A stretch of DNA of 8,886 nt, from assembly GCA_018663485.1 (NCBI GenBank), contig JABJQI010000155.1:1-8886 (forward strand), read 5' to 3'. The translations under genes were made by a program, and so were the position numbers. Source of the DNA: Opitutia bacterium. Its GTDB lineage: Bacteria > Verrucomicrobiota > Verrucomicrobiia > Opitutales > Coraliomargaritaceae. Each line of letters begins with the position of its first letter. Position 1 is the first letter of the stretch. The notes beneath the pieces were generated by a model that did not search any database, was not told the origin of the DNA, and saw nothing but the letters and a program-made list of their open reading frames with translations. Positions 1-6,094 of this stretch are shown here, in pieces.

Positions 1-181
1 CAAGAATTTAATCCACTCAGTCTGGGGGATTCATGCCGATGTACGTAGTCGATCACTCGATCAATACATAGTAAAAATTCGTGATCTCTACAAACGCCAC
101 GACCTAACACTCGATGCTTTCAAAACAGTGCACGGCGTGGGTTACATTTACGATGTTGAGGACAGCGCCTCTGATGCGTAG
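1..181 (+). CDS. Response regulator, OmpR/PhoB family, C-terminal DNA-binding end (partial)
   Basis: This is the last 59 or so codons of a gene that begins left of the window; codons are in frame from base 2 and end at TAG 179-181. The translation shows the C-terminal half of a winged-helix effector domain. A VWG motif is followed by the RSRSLDQYI recognition-helix region, then the TVHGVGYIY wing typical of OmpR/PhoB regulators (family consensus T-V-R-G-x-G-Y-x-F). A short acidic tail (EDSASDA) follows. The family binds promoter DNA after phosphorylation of an N-terminal receiver by a sensor kinase; that receiver is not visible here. The target genes and the partner kinase cannot be told from this fragment. 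It converges on the pilus/secretion ATPase cluster on the other strand and is separated from it by about 165 bases. Confidence 0.85.
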   Translation, partial: KNLIHSVWGIHADVRSRSLDQYIVKIRDLYKRHDLTLDAFKTVHGVGYIYDVEDSASDA

Positions 182-347
182 TCAAGTCGATCTTCGATAG
201 TAATTCAATTCTGCAGGATAAGGCGACATCGTATGAGGTCTGAACAATGGATTCTTTAAGACGTCCATACAACTATGCTTCTATTACCCTGTTTGAAAAT
301 AAAATCCTACAATCACATTCTACTAGATACTTGAGGACCCCACTCGA
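182..347. other. Convergent intergenic gap with no recognised feature
   Basis: This is the spacer between the ends of the response regulator (+) and the ATPase gene (-). I see no open reading frame of interest, no clear GC-rich hairpin followed by a T run for either strand, and no RNA gene. Confidence 0.5.
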
Positions 348-1517
348 CTAATCCTGATCAAGTATCCACTCGGTCGCAGTTTTAGATTCTATTTCTTCTA
401 GAGTGGTGAAGCCTAGAAGGGCTTTTTTCAATGCATCATAACGCAAGGGTCGATAACCTGCACGCCGGGCCGCAACTCCCAACTGATAATCAGTCGAGTT
501 CAATGAAATAAGCGTACGCATCTCCTCAGTCACTAAGGCTAACTCATGAAAAGCGATGCGACCAAAATAACCAGTCTGACGACAATGATCACACCCGACT
601 CCATGATACAGAAAAGGCGAGTGCACTGATTCACAGTCATTAAAATAACGATCTAACACATATTGCTCCGGCATATAAGCCTGCTTGCAATTTACGCAAA
701 TCCTAGCAGCGAGACGCTGCGCCATGACCGCTAGAATTGATGGTGCGACCATGTAAGGCTCAATCCCTAACTCAATGAGGCGAATCACCGCTTGAATCGC
801 ATTATTTGTATGCAGTGTCGAAAACACCAAATGACCAGTCAAAGCTGCTTCAGTCGCATTTTTTGCAGTCTCAAAATCTCGTATCTCTCCAACTAGTATC
901 ACATCCGGATCTTGTCGTAGTAACGAACGCAATAAGCGCGAGAAATTTAAATCAATCTTAGCATTCACTTGTGACTGAATCAAACCATCCATACGCGCCT
1001 CAATGGGGTCTTCGATCGTGCAAATATTCACATCTGGCGTATTAATTTCATGTAAGGCAGCATACAAAGTTGTCGACTTCCCTGACCCCGTCGGACCTGT
1101 CACGAACACCAAACCATTCGGACTGCGAATTACCTCTTTGAAAGGCTCCAAAATTGATTGTGATATGAACATCTGATCCAATGACTGAAAATCTTTCTTA
1201 CCAGTTAGCGCTAAAATACGAAGCACGATTTTCTCGCCATTAATAGACGGGATTACCGATACACGAAAACTCACACTTTCTGTACCTAGCGGAATCGAAA
1301 AACGTCCATCCTGCGGAAAGCGTGATTCCGCGATATTTAGATCACTCTCAATTTTAATACGTGAATTTAGCGGCGCGTGGAGGGCCGAAGCGATCTGAAA
1401 GACCGGCTGCAATCGACCATCCACACGAAAGCGAATATTTGTATGCGAACCTAACGGTTCGATGTGAATATCCGATGCACGCTCCTTAATCGCAAGATAC
1501 AATATCGCATTGCACAA
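348..1517 (-). CDS. ATPase core fragment of GspE/PilB-like protein
   Basis: This is the downstream half of the split gene; the first start-like codon in frame is TTG 1517, but the native frame extends back to about 1543. Residue numbers count from that TTG. The core carries the full set of secretion-ATPase signatures: SDIHIEP at 15-21, Walker A GPTGSGKST at 141-149, the Asp box CTIEDP at 166-171, Walker B-like VILVGE at 206-211, and the His box STLHTN at 233-238. It also has the zinc-type tetracysteine motif of two CxxC pairs, C274/C277 and C309/C312. Nothing in the core looks damaged, so loss of function would come only from the frameshift. Made alone it would lack the N-terminal domain. The tetracysteine motif occurs in both PilB and GspE, so the sequence does not decide between pilus and secretion roles. 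Confidence 0.85.
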   Translation of the reverse strand: MCNAILYLAIKERASDIHIEPLGSHTNIRFRVDGRLQPVFQIASALHAPLNSRIKIESDLNIAESRFPQDGRFSIPLGTESVSFRVSVIPSINGEKIVLRILALTGKKDFQSLDQMFISQSILEPFKEVIRSPNGLVFVTGPTGSGKSTTLYAALHEINTPDVNICTIEDPIEARMDGLIQSQVNAKIDLNFSRLLRSLLRQDPDVILVGEIRDFETAKNATEAALTGHLVFSTLHTNNAIQAVIRLIELGIEPYMVAPSILAVMAQRLAARICVNCKQAYMPEQYVLDRYFNDCESVHSPFLYHGVGCDHCRQTGYFGRIAFHELALVTEEMRTLISLNSTDYQLGVAARRAGYRPLRYDALKKALLGFTTLEEIESKTATEWILDQD

Positions 1518-2056
1518 ATCAATGATCGACTCCGCCTTCCCGTTCCCTCGAGATCTTCGGCATTGAGCTGCGCTAGGATCGTGCCTTGCTTACGCTCTAA
1601 CTGAGAGATCAGTTCCCGCACTGATTGGTCTGTGCTGTAATGAAGCTCGATCGCATCACGAACCTCATTACTCAAACAAAATACGGGGCTAATTTGCTTG
1701 CCTGAAATCGCAGCAAGTCGACGCACTAAGACCTCATCATCGGGATTTGGCATCGCCACGGTAAGCCCATCTTCGACTACATAGAGTGGCATGACATTAC
1801 CCTTTCGAGCTATTTCAATTGGCAAGTTGGCGATCGCTTCATTGCTGATAATGGTCGAAAGTGGATTTACATATGCACGGCACAAACGGTTGCTCCATAA
1901 ACGACAAGCCACATCCTTTGGGACCGCCTCTGATTCAATCAATGACTCCAATAGCTCAAGTGAGTTCTCCTCTGCACTTGCCAGTGCGAGGCTATAGGCT
2001 TCATTTGAAATCGAGATATGCCTAGCCTCTAACTCTGCTCGGATTGTTAGACTCAT
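1451..2056 (-). CDS. N-terminal fragment of GspE/PilB-like ATPase (MshEN/T2SSE_N domain)
   Basis: This is the upstream half of the split ATPase as it would be translated without repair: 201 codons, of which about 171 are native. Residues about 35-140 look like the T2SSE_N/MshEN domain found ahead of PilB/GspE/MshE ATPases. Visible marks are NPLSTIISNEAIANLPIEIA, then KGNVMPLY, then the AMPNPDD loop, GKQISPVF and the AIELHY end. In relatives this domain contacts the inner-membrane platform, and in MshE-type proteins it can bind cyclic di-GMP; whether this one does is unknown. After Gly171 the frame is lost, and the remaining 30 or so residues (Arg-rich) are out-of-frame translation of the core domain. 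The ATG at 2056 overlaps the TGA of the 77-codon gene. No strong ribosome site is seen, which fits translational coupling. Confidence 0.75.
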   Translation of the reverse strand: MSLTIRAELEARHISISNEAYSLALASAEENSLELLESLIESEAVPKDVACRLWSNRLCRAYVNPLSTIISNEAIANLPIEIARKGNVMPLYVVEDGLTVAMPNPDDEVLVRRLAAISGKQISPVFCLSNEVRDAIELHYSTDQSVRELISQLERKQGTILAQLNAEDLEGTGRRSRSLICAMRYCILRLRSVHRIFTSNR

Positions 2057-2286
2057 TTCATAGTTCTGTTGTTATGCCGCTTATCGGCAAACATTTTACT
2101 GATCTCATTAGCGTCGAGTAGTTCACGCCGATTATGCAGCTTACGCTCTTCAGCCACTTCGCCCAACATCTCACTGAGTGAATAACGTACGCCCTGCGCA
2201 CGCTGCTTCTTTTTCATACTGGGTGCATCTCGATCACCGTCTGTTTTTATTGAACCAATCATCTTAAAATTATTACTCCCAAACAT
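2053..2286 (-). CDS. Small protein of unknown function between receiver and ATPase
   Basis: I do not recognise this 77-codon gene. The product is soluble and strongly charged, with no signal peptide and no membrane segment. It has a basic patch (MKKKQRAQGVRY, residues 24-35) and then a probably helical stretch with SLSEMLGEVAEERKLHNRRELLD. An inner ATG at 2262 (MIGSIKTDGD) would give 69 codons; a GGGAG lies 13 bases upstream of it, rather far, so the start is uncertain. With the outer start the gene overlaps the receiver gene by 14 bases, and its stop overlaps the ATPase start as ATGA. This tight packing on both sides supports a real gene and suggests it works with the receiver or the ATPase. 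A role as adaptor or regulator is a guess. Confidence 0.6.
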   Translation of the reverse strand: MFGSNNFKMIGSIKTDGDRDAPSMKKKQRAQGVRYSLSEMLGEVAEERKLHNRRELLDANEISKMFADKRHNNRTMK

Positions 2287-2653
2287 TCTTGATCAAGGTA
2301 TCCAACTGATCTACAATCATAGCCTTTGGTGTATCTTTACGAATATAATAAGAAGCACCAAGCTCGACACTTTGTTCGACGGCTTGACGCGACGCCACTG
2401 AGGAAATCACTACAACTACCGCAGTGTAATCGAACTGCATAATCTCTTCTAGTACCTCCATGCCTTCCTTAACTGGCATATTCACATCAAGCAGTACCAG
2501 ATCAGGACTACGTGACTTGTAGAGATCAATACCTTCTTGCCCGTCCTTCGCTTCTATGAAATATTTAAATCCAATCTTCTTCAAGATCAGCTTCAGATAC
2601 ATGCGTACCTGCGGCTCGTCATCAACAATCAATACAGTGTTAGTAAATCCCAT
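2273..2653 (-). CDS. Single-domain response regulator (CheY-like receiver)
   Basis: The 126-residue product is a lone receiver domain with no output domain. The acidic pocket is D11-D12, the phosphoacceptor is D56 in LVLLDVNMP, the switch Ser is S84 or S85 in VVVVISS, and the conserved lysine is K106 in YYIRKD. All catalytic residues are present, so it should be phosphorylated by a histidine kinase, which is not in this window. It opens a minus-strand cluster with a small unknown gene and the pilus/secretion ATPase, with overlapping gene ends. In known systems CheY-like proteins beside PilB-type ATPases control pilus activity (for example PilG/PilH in twitching bacteria); a similar role here is an inference from position. 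The ATG at 2653 has only a weak AAAG-like ribosome site. Confidence 0.9.
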   Translation of the reverse strand: MGFTNTVLIVDDEPQVRMYLKLILKKIGFKYFIEAKDGQEGIDLYKSRSPDLVLLDVNMPVKEGMEVLEEIMQFDYTAVVVVISSVASRQAVEQSVELGASYYIRKDTPKAMIVDQLDTLIKNVWE

Positions 2654-2756
2654 TAATACTAATCTTTATTTAGTTACATAAAATGTCGAGAAGAAATAAA
2701 CAGAAAGCGTTTCGACATAAATTCCACCGACAAAATGGCCTATATTTTTTACTATA

Positions 2757-3369
2757 TTGTTGAAAATTACCCTACTCAGCAGTACAGTACATGGGCTTTT
2801 TCATGCTCGTCGCAATAAAAGTGCAGATGACTTCATCTCTGCAAATCGACAACGTCTTTGTTGGCTTCATTCCCGCACAACTACGCTCGGCTTGAAAGAT
2901 CTACTGGTGGTAGGCATACTAGCCGCAGCCATGCCGAACCTTGACGCTAGTATCGGAGTGCTTAGTTTCTCTCGTCTTTAGTCGACCCTTGCCATCTCTT
3001 ATTAAAGCAACAAACTAATCAAAATGCGTCTATCGCGCCTTTCGGCGTGGCAATCTCCCTAAAAATGAGTACTCAAATATGCTGTGGCCTGTATGTGCCT
3101 GACCTTCAACATCTGCAGTATTAAGTACGACGGCATGCTCGGTGTCTTTCCGCTGGGAACATTTACCAGCTATGGCTCTGACCGCGGCAATCTGATATCA
3201 TTAGCGCAGCGGTAGCTAGACCTGCGGTCTGCACGTAGCATTGATTGAAACTAAAGATTTGGCGCTTGGTTGGACGTAGTTAATTGTAATCGGCACTGCA
3301 TGGACTCTTGGCATTGGCTATTTGTGGCATGAAAAAGCCCCGCGATCTGGAAGACCAACGGGGCATTGA
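2757..3369 (+). pseudogene. Decayed C-terminal remnant of a sodium:solute symporter (SSS family)
   Basis: Read in pieces, this stretch matches the end of an SSS-family transporter. From 2889 one frame gives GLKDLLVVGILAAAMPNLDA, which fits the SSS pattern GLkGLLxAgilAAaMSsLDs. The same frame, broken by stops, gives MRLSRLSAW (from about 3024). From 3069 it gives a hydrophobic segment running into YDGMLGVFPLGTFTSYGSDRGNLI, like the conserved Y-x-G-x-LGVF-x-LG segment before a late membrane helix. After TAG 3213 the frame shifts by one. It continues as ALIETKDLALGWT, a stop at 3277 where Trp is expected, then LIVIGTAWTLGIGYLWHEK, like the family's last helix. Several stops and at least one frame change mean no working protein. 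About 300 N-terminal residues are missing, and the left edge is uncertain. Family membership is by recognised pattern only. Confidence 0.65.
3338..3363 (-). terminator. Rho-independent terminator of the Cys-rich gene
   Basis: Read on the minus strand, GCCCCG (3363-3358), a 14-base loop region and CGGGGC (3343-3338) form a GC-only 6-bp stem, followed at once by TTTTT (3337-3333). It lies about 80 bases past the stop of the cysteine-rich gene and is oriented to end that transcript. It lies within the tail of the dead symporter, so it may have taken over old coding DNA. Confidence 0.75.
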
Positions 3370-3441
3370 ATCAAGATAGACTACAGCTTAACACAATGGC
3401 CAGCATACATGCTTGCAACCAGTTACTGCAGCTGCTGCAGA

Positions 3442-3666
3442 CTATTTTGCGCAGCAAGATTTGGCACTGTCCGCTGGAACAGCATCTTTTGCGCAGCAAG
3501 ATTTGGCACCGTCCGCTGGAACAGCATCTTTTGAGCAGCAAGATGTAGCACATTCAGCAGCACCTTCTTTTGCATCAGCCTTGTTATGAGCAGCACAAGA
3601 GCCACACGCACTCGCTGAGATCGAACCAGCAATTAACAGAATCGGAATAAGTAGGAATTTTTTCAT
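3442..3666 (-). CDS. Small secreted cysteine-rich repeat protein
   Basis: The 74-residue product starts with a clear signal peptide: MKK, a hydrophobic stretch [12 protein letters not shown], and a likely signal peptidase I site after ASA (residues 18-20), just before Cys21. The mature part has nine cysteines in about 54 residues: CGSC, a single Cys at 40, and three CC pairs. Each CC pair is set in the 14-residue unit [14 protein letters not shown] or a variant; the last unit is cut off after CCAK. The protein is lysine- and alanine-rich with no membrane anchor, so it is predicted to be periplasmic or secreted. I do not recognise a named family. Paired cysteines could bind metal or form disulfides, but this is inference. 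It is a single gene with its own predicted promoter and terminator. The repeats keep the reading frame (42 bp), so unit number can change without a frameshift. Confidence 0.7.
   Translation of the reverse strand: MKKFLLIPILLIAGSISASACGSCAAHNKADAKEGAAECATSCCSKDAVPADGAKSCCAKDAVPADSAKSCCAK
3445..3549. repeat. 42-bp in-frame tandem repeat, about 2.5 copies
   Basis: Copies start at 3445 (period 42), 3487 and 3529 (partial, more diverged). The first two full copies differ at only one base (T 3468 versus C 3510), which changes Ser to Gly in the encoded unit. The near identity suggests a recent duplication by slippage or recombination. The repeat lies wholly inside the Cys-rich gene and encodes its CC-containing units. 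Confidence 0.9.
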
Positions 3667-3691
3667 TTTTATTTATATGGTTAGGTTTGAA

Positions 3692-3720
3692 TATATATCA
3701 TGAGTTCTACGTCTTGTCGA
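3692..3720 (-). promoter_or_regulatory. Predicted sigma70-type promoter of the Cys-rich gene
   Basis: On the minus strand, TCGACA (3720-3715) is a 5/6 match to the -35 box. It is followed after 17 bases by TATATA (3697-3692) and further T/A bases. Transcription would start near 3685, giving a leader of about 20 bases before ATG 3666. It shares its -35 bases with the opposite promoter. This is pattern-based only. Confidence 0.4.
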
Positions 3721-3742
3721 ATCTTTCGATAGACTTTATATT
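3714..3742 (+). promoter_or_regulatory. Predicted sigma70-type promoter of the dus-phosphatase operon
   Basis: TTGTCG (3714-3719) and TATATT (3737-3742) are separated by 17 bases, matching the -35 box at 4/6 and the -10 box at 5/6. Transcription would start near 3750. That lies downstream of the far-upstream ATG at 3687 and so favours the ATG at 3798 as the dus start. Confidence 0.45.
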
Positions 3743-3797
3743 GGAGTCGCCTAACTTCCTCCTATTCCCATTTTTTCACACAAAGTTCGATAATTGC

Positions 3798-4823
3798 ATG
3801 CTCCCTTGGTTTCAAAACGGTCAATTCCCCCTCTATCTCGCTCCAATGGCGCGAGTTACGGACATCGTCTTTCGTCAATTTTGTAAAGAGCAAGGTGCCG
3901 ATGTCATGGTCACCGAGTTCGTGCAATCCGATGCGCTCATCCGTGAAGACCCTAAACTGTGGGAAACCGTCGACTTTACCGAACAACAGCGCCCGATGGG
4001 GGTGCAAATATTCGGTGCCAACCCGAACTCGATGGCCGACGCCGCGCGACTGCTAGCCGATCGCCTGCATCCCGACTTTATTGATATTAATTTCGGTTGT
4101 CCCGCTGATCGCGTGATCTGTATGGACGCCGGCTCCTCAATGCTGCGCAATCCAGCCAAAATAGGTAAAGTTGTCGGCGCCGTGGTGCGCGCAGTTCCCG
4201 GCACTCCCGTGACTGCTAAAATCCGCACTGGCTGGGACGACGATACCATCGTTGCCCGCGAAGTGGGCCACATTGTCGAGAGCGAGGGCGCACAAGCACT
4301 CGCAATTCACGGTCGCACCAAAATGCAAGGCTACAGCGGCGACGCCAATTGGCCACTTATTGCCGAAGTCGCGGCTGAGCTCACGATCCCGGTCATCGGC
4401 AATGGTAACATCTGCAGCGCCCACGATGTGATTCGCATCCGCGAACAAACCAACTGTGCCGGCTTGATGATTGGCCGCGCCGCACTGGGCTACCCGTGGA
4501 TCTTTCGCGACATCAAGCATTACCTTGAGCACGGCGTGGTGCCTGCCCCCCCGACAGTCGCCGAGCGTTGGCAAACCATCCTCGACTATACGCGCAGGCT
4601 AATGGCACGTCCCTTTCGTCAACAAAAGCACACTGATCTACGATGGATGCGCCCCAAACTGATCGCACTCACTAAGAGTATGAAAAGTTCACGACAGATC
4701 CGAGGCGCACTCGGCCACGTCATTCAGTATGCAGACCTCGAACGCATCGCCGCCGAGCACATTGCACTATTCGGCACAGATATTAACATTGGCGAACAAA
4801 CCTCCGCCAGCAGGCAGCATTAG
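3798..4823 (+). CDS. dusB: tRNA-dihydrouridine synthase (DusB/NifR3-like)
   Basis: This is a flavin (FMN) enzyme that reduces uridines in the D-loop of tRNA to dihydrouridine using NADPH. The 341-residue product has the family's order of motifs. LAPMARVTD at 14-22 is the FMN-binding start of the TIM barrel. DINFGCP ends at Cys101-Pro, with Cys101 as the catalytic acid. KIRTGWDDD follows, then the HGRT motif, IPVIGNGNI and [11 protein letters not shown], which bind the flavin phosphate. A helical C-terminal domain completes it. I chose ATG 3798 because homologues begin just before the LAPMA motif and because the predicted promoter lies after the alternative ATG 3687; the extra 37 residues from that codon are Phe/Leu-rich and unlike the family. 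The stop TAG overlaps the next gene's GTG by one base. The exact Dus subtype is less certain than the family. Confidence 0.9.
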   Translation: MLPWFQNGQFPLYLAPMARVTDIVFRQFCKEQGADVMVTEFVQSDALIREDPKLWETVDFTEQQRPMGVQIFGANPNSMADAARLLADRLHPDFIDINFGCPADRVICMDAGSSMLRNPAKIGKVVGAVVRAVPGTPVTAKIRTGWDDDTIVAREVGHIVESEGAQALAIHGRTKMQGYSGDANWPLIAEVAAELTIPVIGNGNICSAHDVIRIREQTNCAGLMIGRAALGYPWIFRDIKHYLEHGVVPAPPTVAERWQTILDYTRRLMARPFRQQKHTDLRWMRPKLIALTKSMKSSRQIRGALGHVIQYADLERIAAEHIALFGTDINIGEQTSASRQH

Positions 4824-5293
4824 TGAACAAAATCCTTTTTCTCTGCATGGGCAACATCTGTCGCTCTCCCGCAGCTCACTGTGTCTTTCAACATCTAGTC
4901 GACCAAGCCGGAGTCACCGATCAATTCGAGCTTGAGTCCGCTGGCACCATCGGCTTTCACGTCGGCTCATCGCCCGACAAACGCATGCAGCACTGCATGC
5001 GTACACGCAATATCCCAATCATCGGCCATTCACGTCAACTTAAGCCCAGCGACCTTGAAGTCTACGATTTGATCCTAGCGATGGATAACGACAACCTGAT
5101 CGATGCCCGCGCCCTCGATCCCTATGGTAAGCTGCATCACAAAGTCCAACTCTTCTGCGACTATTGCACCGCTCATCGCCAAACCGAAGTACCTGATCCG
5201 TATTACGGCGGTGACTGTGGCTTCGAACACGTACTCGACCTAATTCAAGATGGTTGCGCGAATTTATTTAAAAAGTTAAATGCCGGTCAATAA
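4823..5293 (+). CDS. Low-molecular-weight protein tyrosine phosphatase
   Basis: The 156-residue product is a cytoplasmic phosphatase of the LMW-PTP/arsenate-reductase fold. The active-site P-loop is C8-MGNIC-R14-S-P, i.e. C-x5-R-S, with Cys8 as nucleophile and Arg14 binding phosphate. The general acid is Asp125 in VPDPYYGG near the C-terminus. Length matches the family. The start is GTG 4823 in a TAGTG overlap with the dus stop; the next in-frame ATG (codon 9) would lose Cys8, so it cannot be the start of an active enzyme. The overlap implies co-expression with dus. In many bacteria these enzymes remove phosphate from tyrosine kinases that control exopolysaccharide export, but no such kinase is seen here, and the Tyr pair in DPYYGG favours a phosphatase over an arsenate reductase. 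Confidence 0.92.
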   Translation: MNKILFLCMGNICRSPAAHCVFQHLVDQAGVTDQFELESAGTIGFHVGSSPDKRMQHCMRTRNIPIIGHSRQLKPSDLEVYDLILAMDNDNLIDARALDPYGKLHHKVQLFCDYCTAHRQTEVPDPYYGGDCGFEHVLDLIQDGCANLFKKLNAGQ

Positions 5294-5386
5294 TCTGTGC
5301 CTAGCCGCCACTTGCGGCGCTGCCGAATCGCTTGACAGCTTCTCCAAGCACTGGAAGATCTATTTTTTCTAACTCCACAAATACTT

Positions 5387-5944
5387 ATGGCATCTCCTAC
5401 AGACGTTCGCAAAGGCAAGGTCCTCAACTATCAAGGCACTCCGCACCTGGTTCTCGACGTGCAGCACCGCACACAAGGCCGCCAGGCTGGCTTCATGCAA
5501 GTCACCATGCGCAACCTGAGTTCTGGATCCAGCACCAACACCAAGATCCGCACCACGGACTCCGTCGAGATTATGCACACCGACATGGTGAAGCTTGAGT
5601 ATAGTTACGTCGATGGCGACGGCTACCACTTCATGGACCCCGAAACCTTCGAAGATATTATCCTCGATACCTCTCTTGTCGAAGATTCAAAGGATTTCCT
5701 CGTCGAGACTCAGGTATACAGCATTCTTCACGTCAACGACAAGCCGATCCAAATCGAGCTACCTGCGTCGATCGAAATGAAGGTCACCGAATCCGCGGAA
5801 GGCATTAAAGGTGACACCGCCAGCAACGTGCAAAAGCCAGCTACACTCGAAACAGGCCTAGTCGTGCAAGTGCCCCTGTTCGTCAAAGAAGGCGACGTGC
5901 TCAAGATCAGCACTTCTGAAAAGTCCTACATGGGCCGCGCCTAG
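5387..5944 (+). CDS. efp: Translation elongation factor P
   Basis: EF-P binds the ribosome between the P and E sites and relieves stalling at runs of proline. The 185-residue product spans the three expected beta-barrel domains: an N-terminal KOW-like domain (about 1-65), the OB domain (about 66-125, with HFMDPETFEDI), and the C-terminal domain with GIKGDTA, NVQKPATLETG, VQVPLFVKEGD and a closing SYMGRA. The loop that reaches the peptidyl-tRNA reads HRTQGRQAGF, with Arg32 where E. coli-type proteins carry the modified lysine of the PGKG loop. Pseudomonas and Neisseria EF-P carry a rhamnosylated arginine at this position. No modification gene (epmA/B, earP or ymfI type) is in the window. ATG 5387 has no clear Shine-Dalgarno sequence. 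A terminator follows 30 bases after the stop. Confidence 0.95.
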   Translation: MASPTDVRKGKVLNYQGTPHLVLDVQHRTQGRQAGFMQVTMRNLSSGSSTNTKIRTTDSVEIMHTDMVKLEYSYVDGDGYHFMDPETFEDIILDTSLVEDSKDFLVETQVYSILHVNDKPIQIELPASIEMKVTESAEGIKGDTASNVQKPATLETGLVVQVPLFVKEGDVLKISTSEKSYMGRA

Positions 5945-5972
5945 GCGCTCCAGCTCGACACATTTTATAAAC

Positions 5973-6007
5973 AAAACGGCGGAGGCTTTACGAGTCCGCC
6001 GTTTTTT
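5973..6007 (+). terminator. Rho-independent terminator after efp (probably bidirectional)
   Basis: AAAACGGCGGA (5973-5983) pairs perfectly with TCCGCCGTTTT (5995-6005) across an 11-base loop and runs into a stretch of six T (6002-6007). On the minus strand the same stem is followed by TTTTGTTTAT, so it could also end pyrC transcripts coming from the other side. Confidence 0.85.
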
Positions 6008-6026
6008 GTGTATTATTCTTTTGAGG

Positions 6027-6080
6027 ACCTCCCTCCTATGGCGGAGGTGCGTCAGAGTTAGCCAACGTCGCCGTCTGACG
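6027..6080. other. Two small hairpins downstream of pyrC
   Basis: ACCTCC (6027-6032) pairs with GGAGGT (6043-6048) over a 10-base loop. CGTCAGA (6050-6056) pairs with TCTGACG (6074-6080) over 17 bases. Both lie in the 3' untranslated stretch of pyrC on the minus strand. Neither has a T run, so they may only protect the RNA end or be chance. Confidence 0.3.
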
Positions 6081-6094
6081 ATGAAGGCCACTTA

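Larger units (their letters stand above)
348..2056 (-). pseudogene. GspE/PilB-family assembly ATPase, interrupted by a 1-nt frameshift
   Basis: Taken together, two overlapping minus-strand frames make one complete type IV pilus / type II secretion assembly ATPase. The N-terminal domain (from ATG 2056) runs in frame to Gly171 in the motif EDLEG. The core domain is in the other frame. At 1541-1546 the coding strand reads GGAACG; one extra A there (a T on the + strand near 1543-1544) would give EDLEGNGKAESIIDLCNAIL, which runs straight into the core. The span of 1709 nt is one short of 570 codons, so the repaired protein would be 569 residues, the normal length for the family. The protein would be a cytoplasmic hexameric ATPase powering pilus or pseudopilus assembly. 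The start forms an ATGA overlap with the preceding gene, so translation is probably coupled. A real mutation, a sequencing error and, less likely, programmed frameshifting (no classical slippery heptamer seen) remain possible. Confidence 0.8.

Noticed and set aside
3366..3548. Repetitive open frames opposite to and overlapping the Cys-rich gene
   Set aside because: They are other-frame readings of the 42-bp repeat, without a signal peptide or conserved features; the frame with a signal peptide and CC pairs is the credible one.
3445..3549. Regularly spaced repeats as a CRISPR array
   Set aside because: The 42-bp units are directly tandem, with no spacers, and encode in-frame protein repeats.
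3687..3797. Upstream in-frame ATG giving dus 37 more residues
   Set aside because: The extension is Phe/Leu-rich, unlike the family N-terminus, and lies over the predicted promoter; homologues start near ATG 3798.
5332..5362. Perfect TTGACA before efp as a promoter -35
   Set aside because: No acceptable -10 box lies 16-19 bases away; the T-rich TATTTT is 23 bases off.
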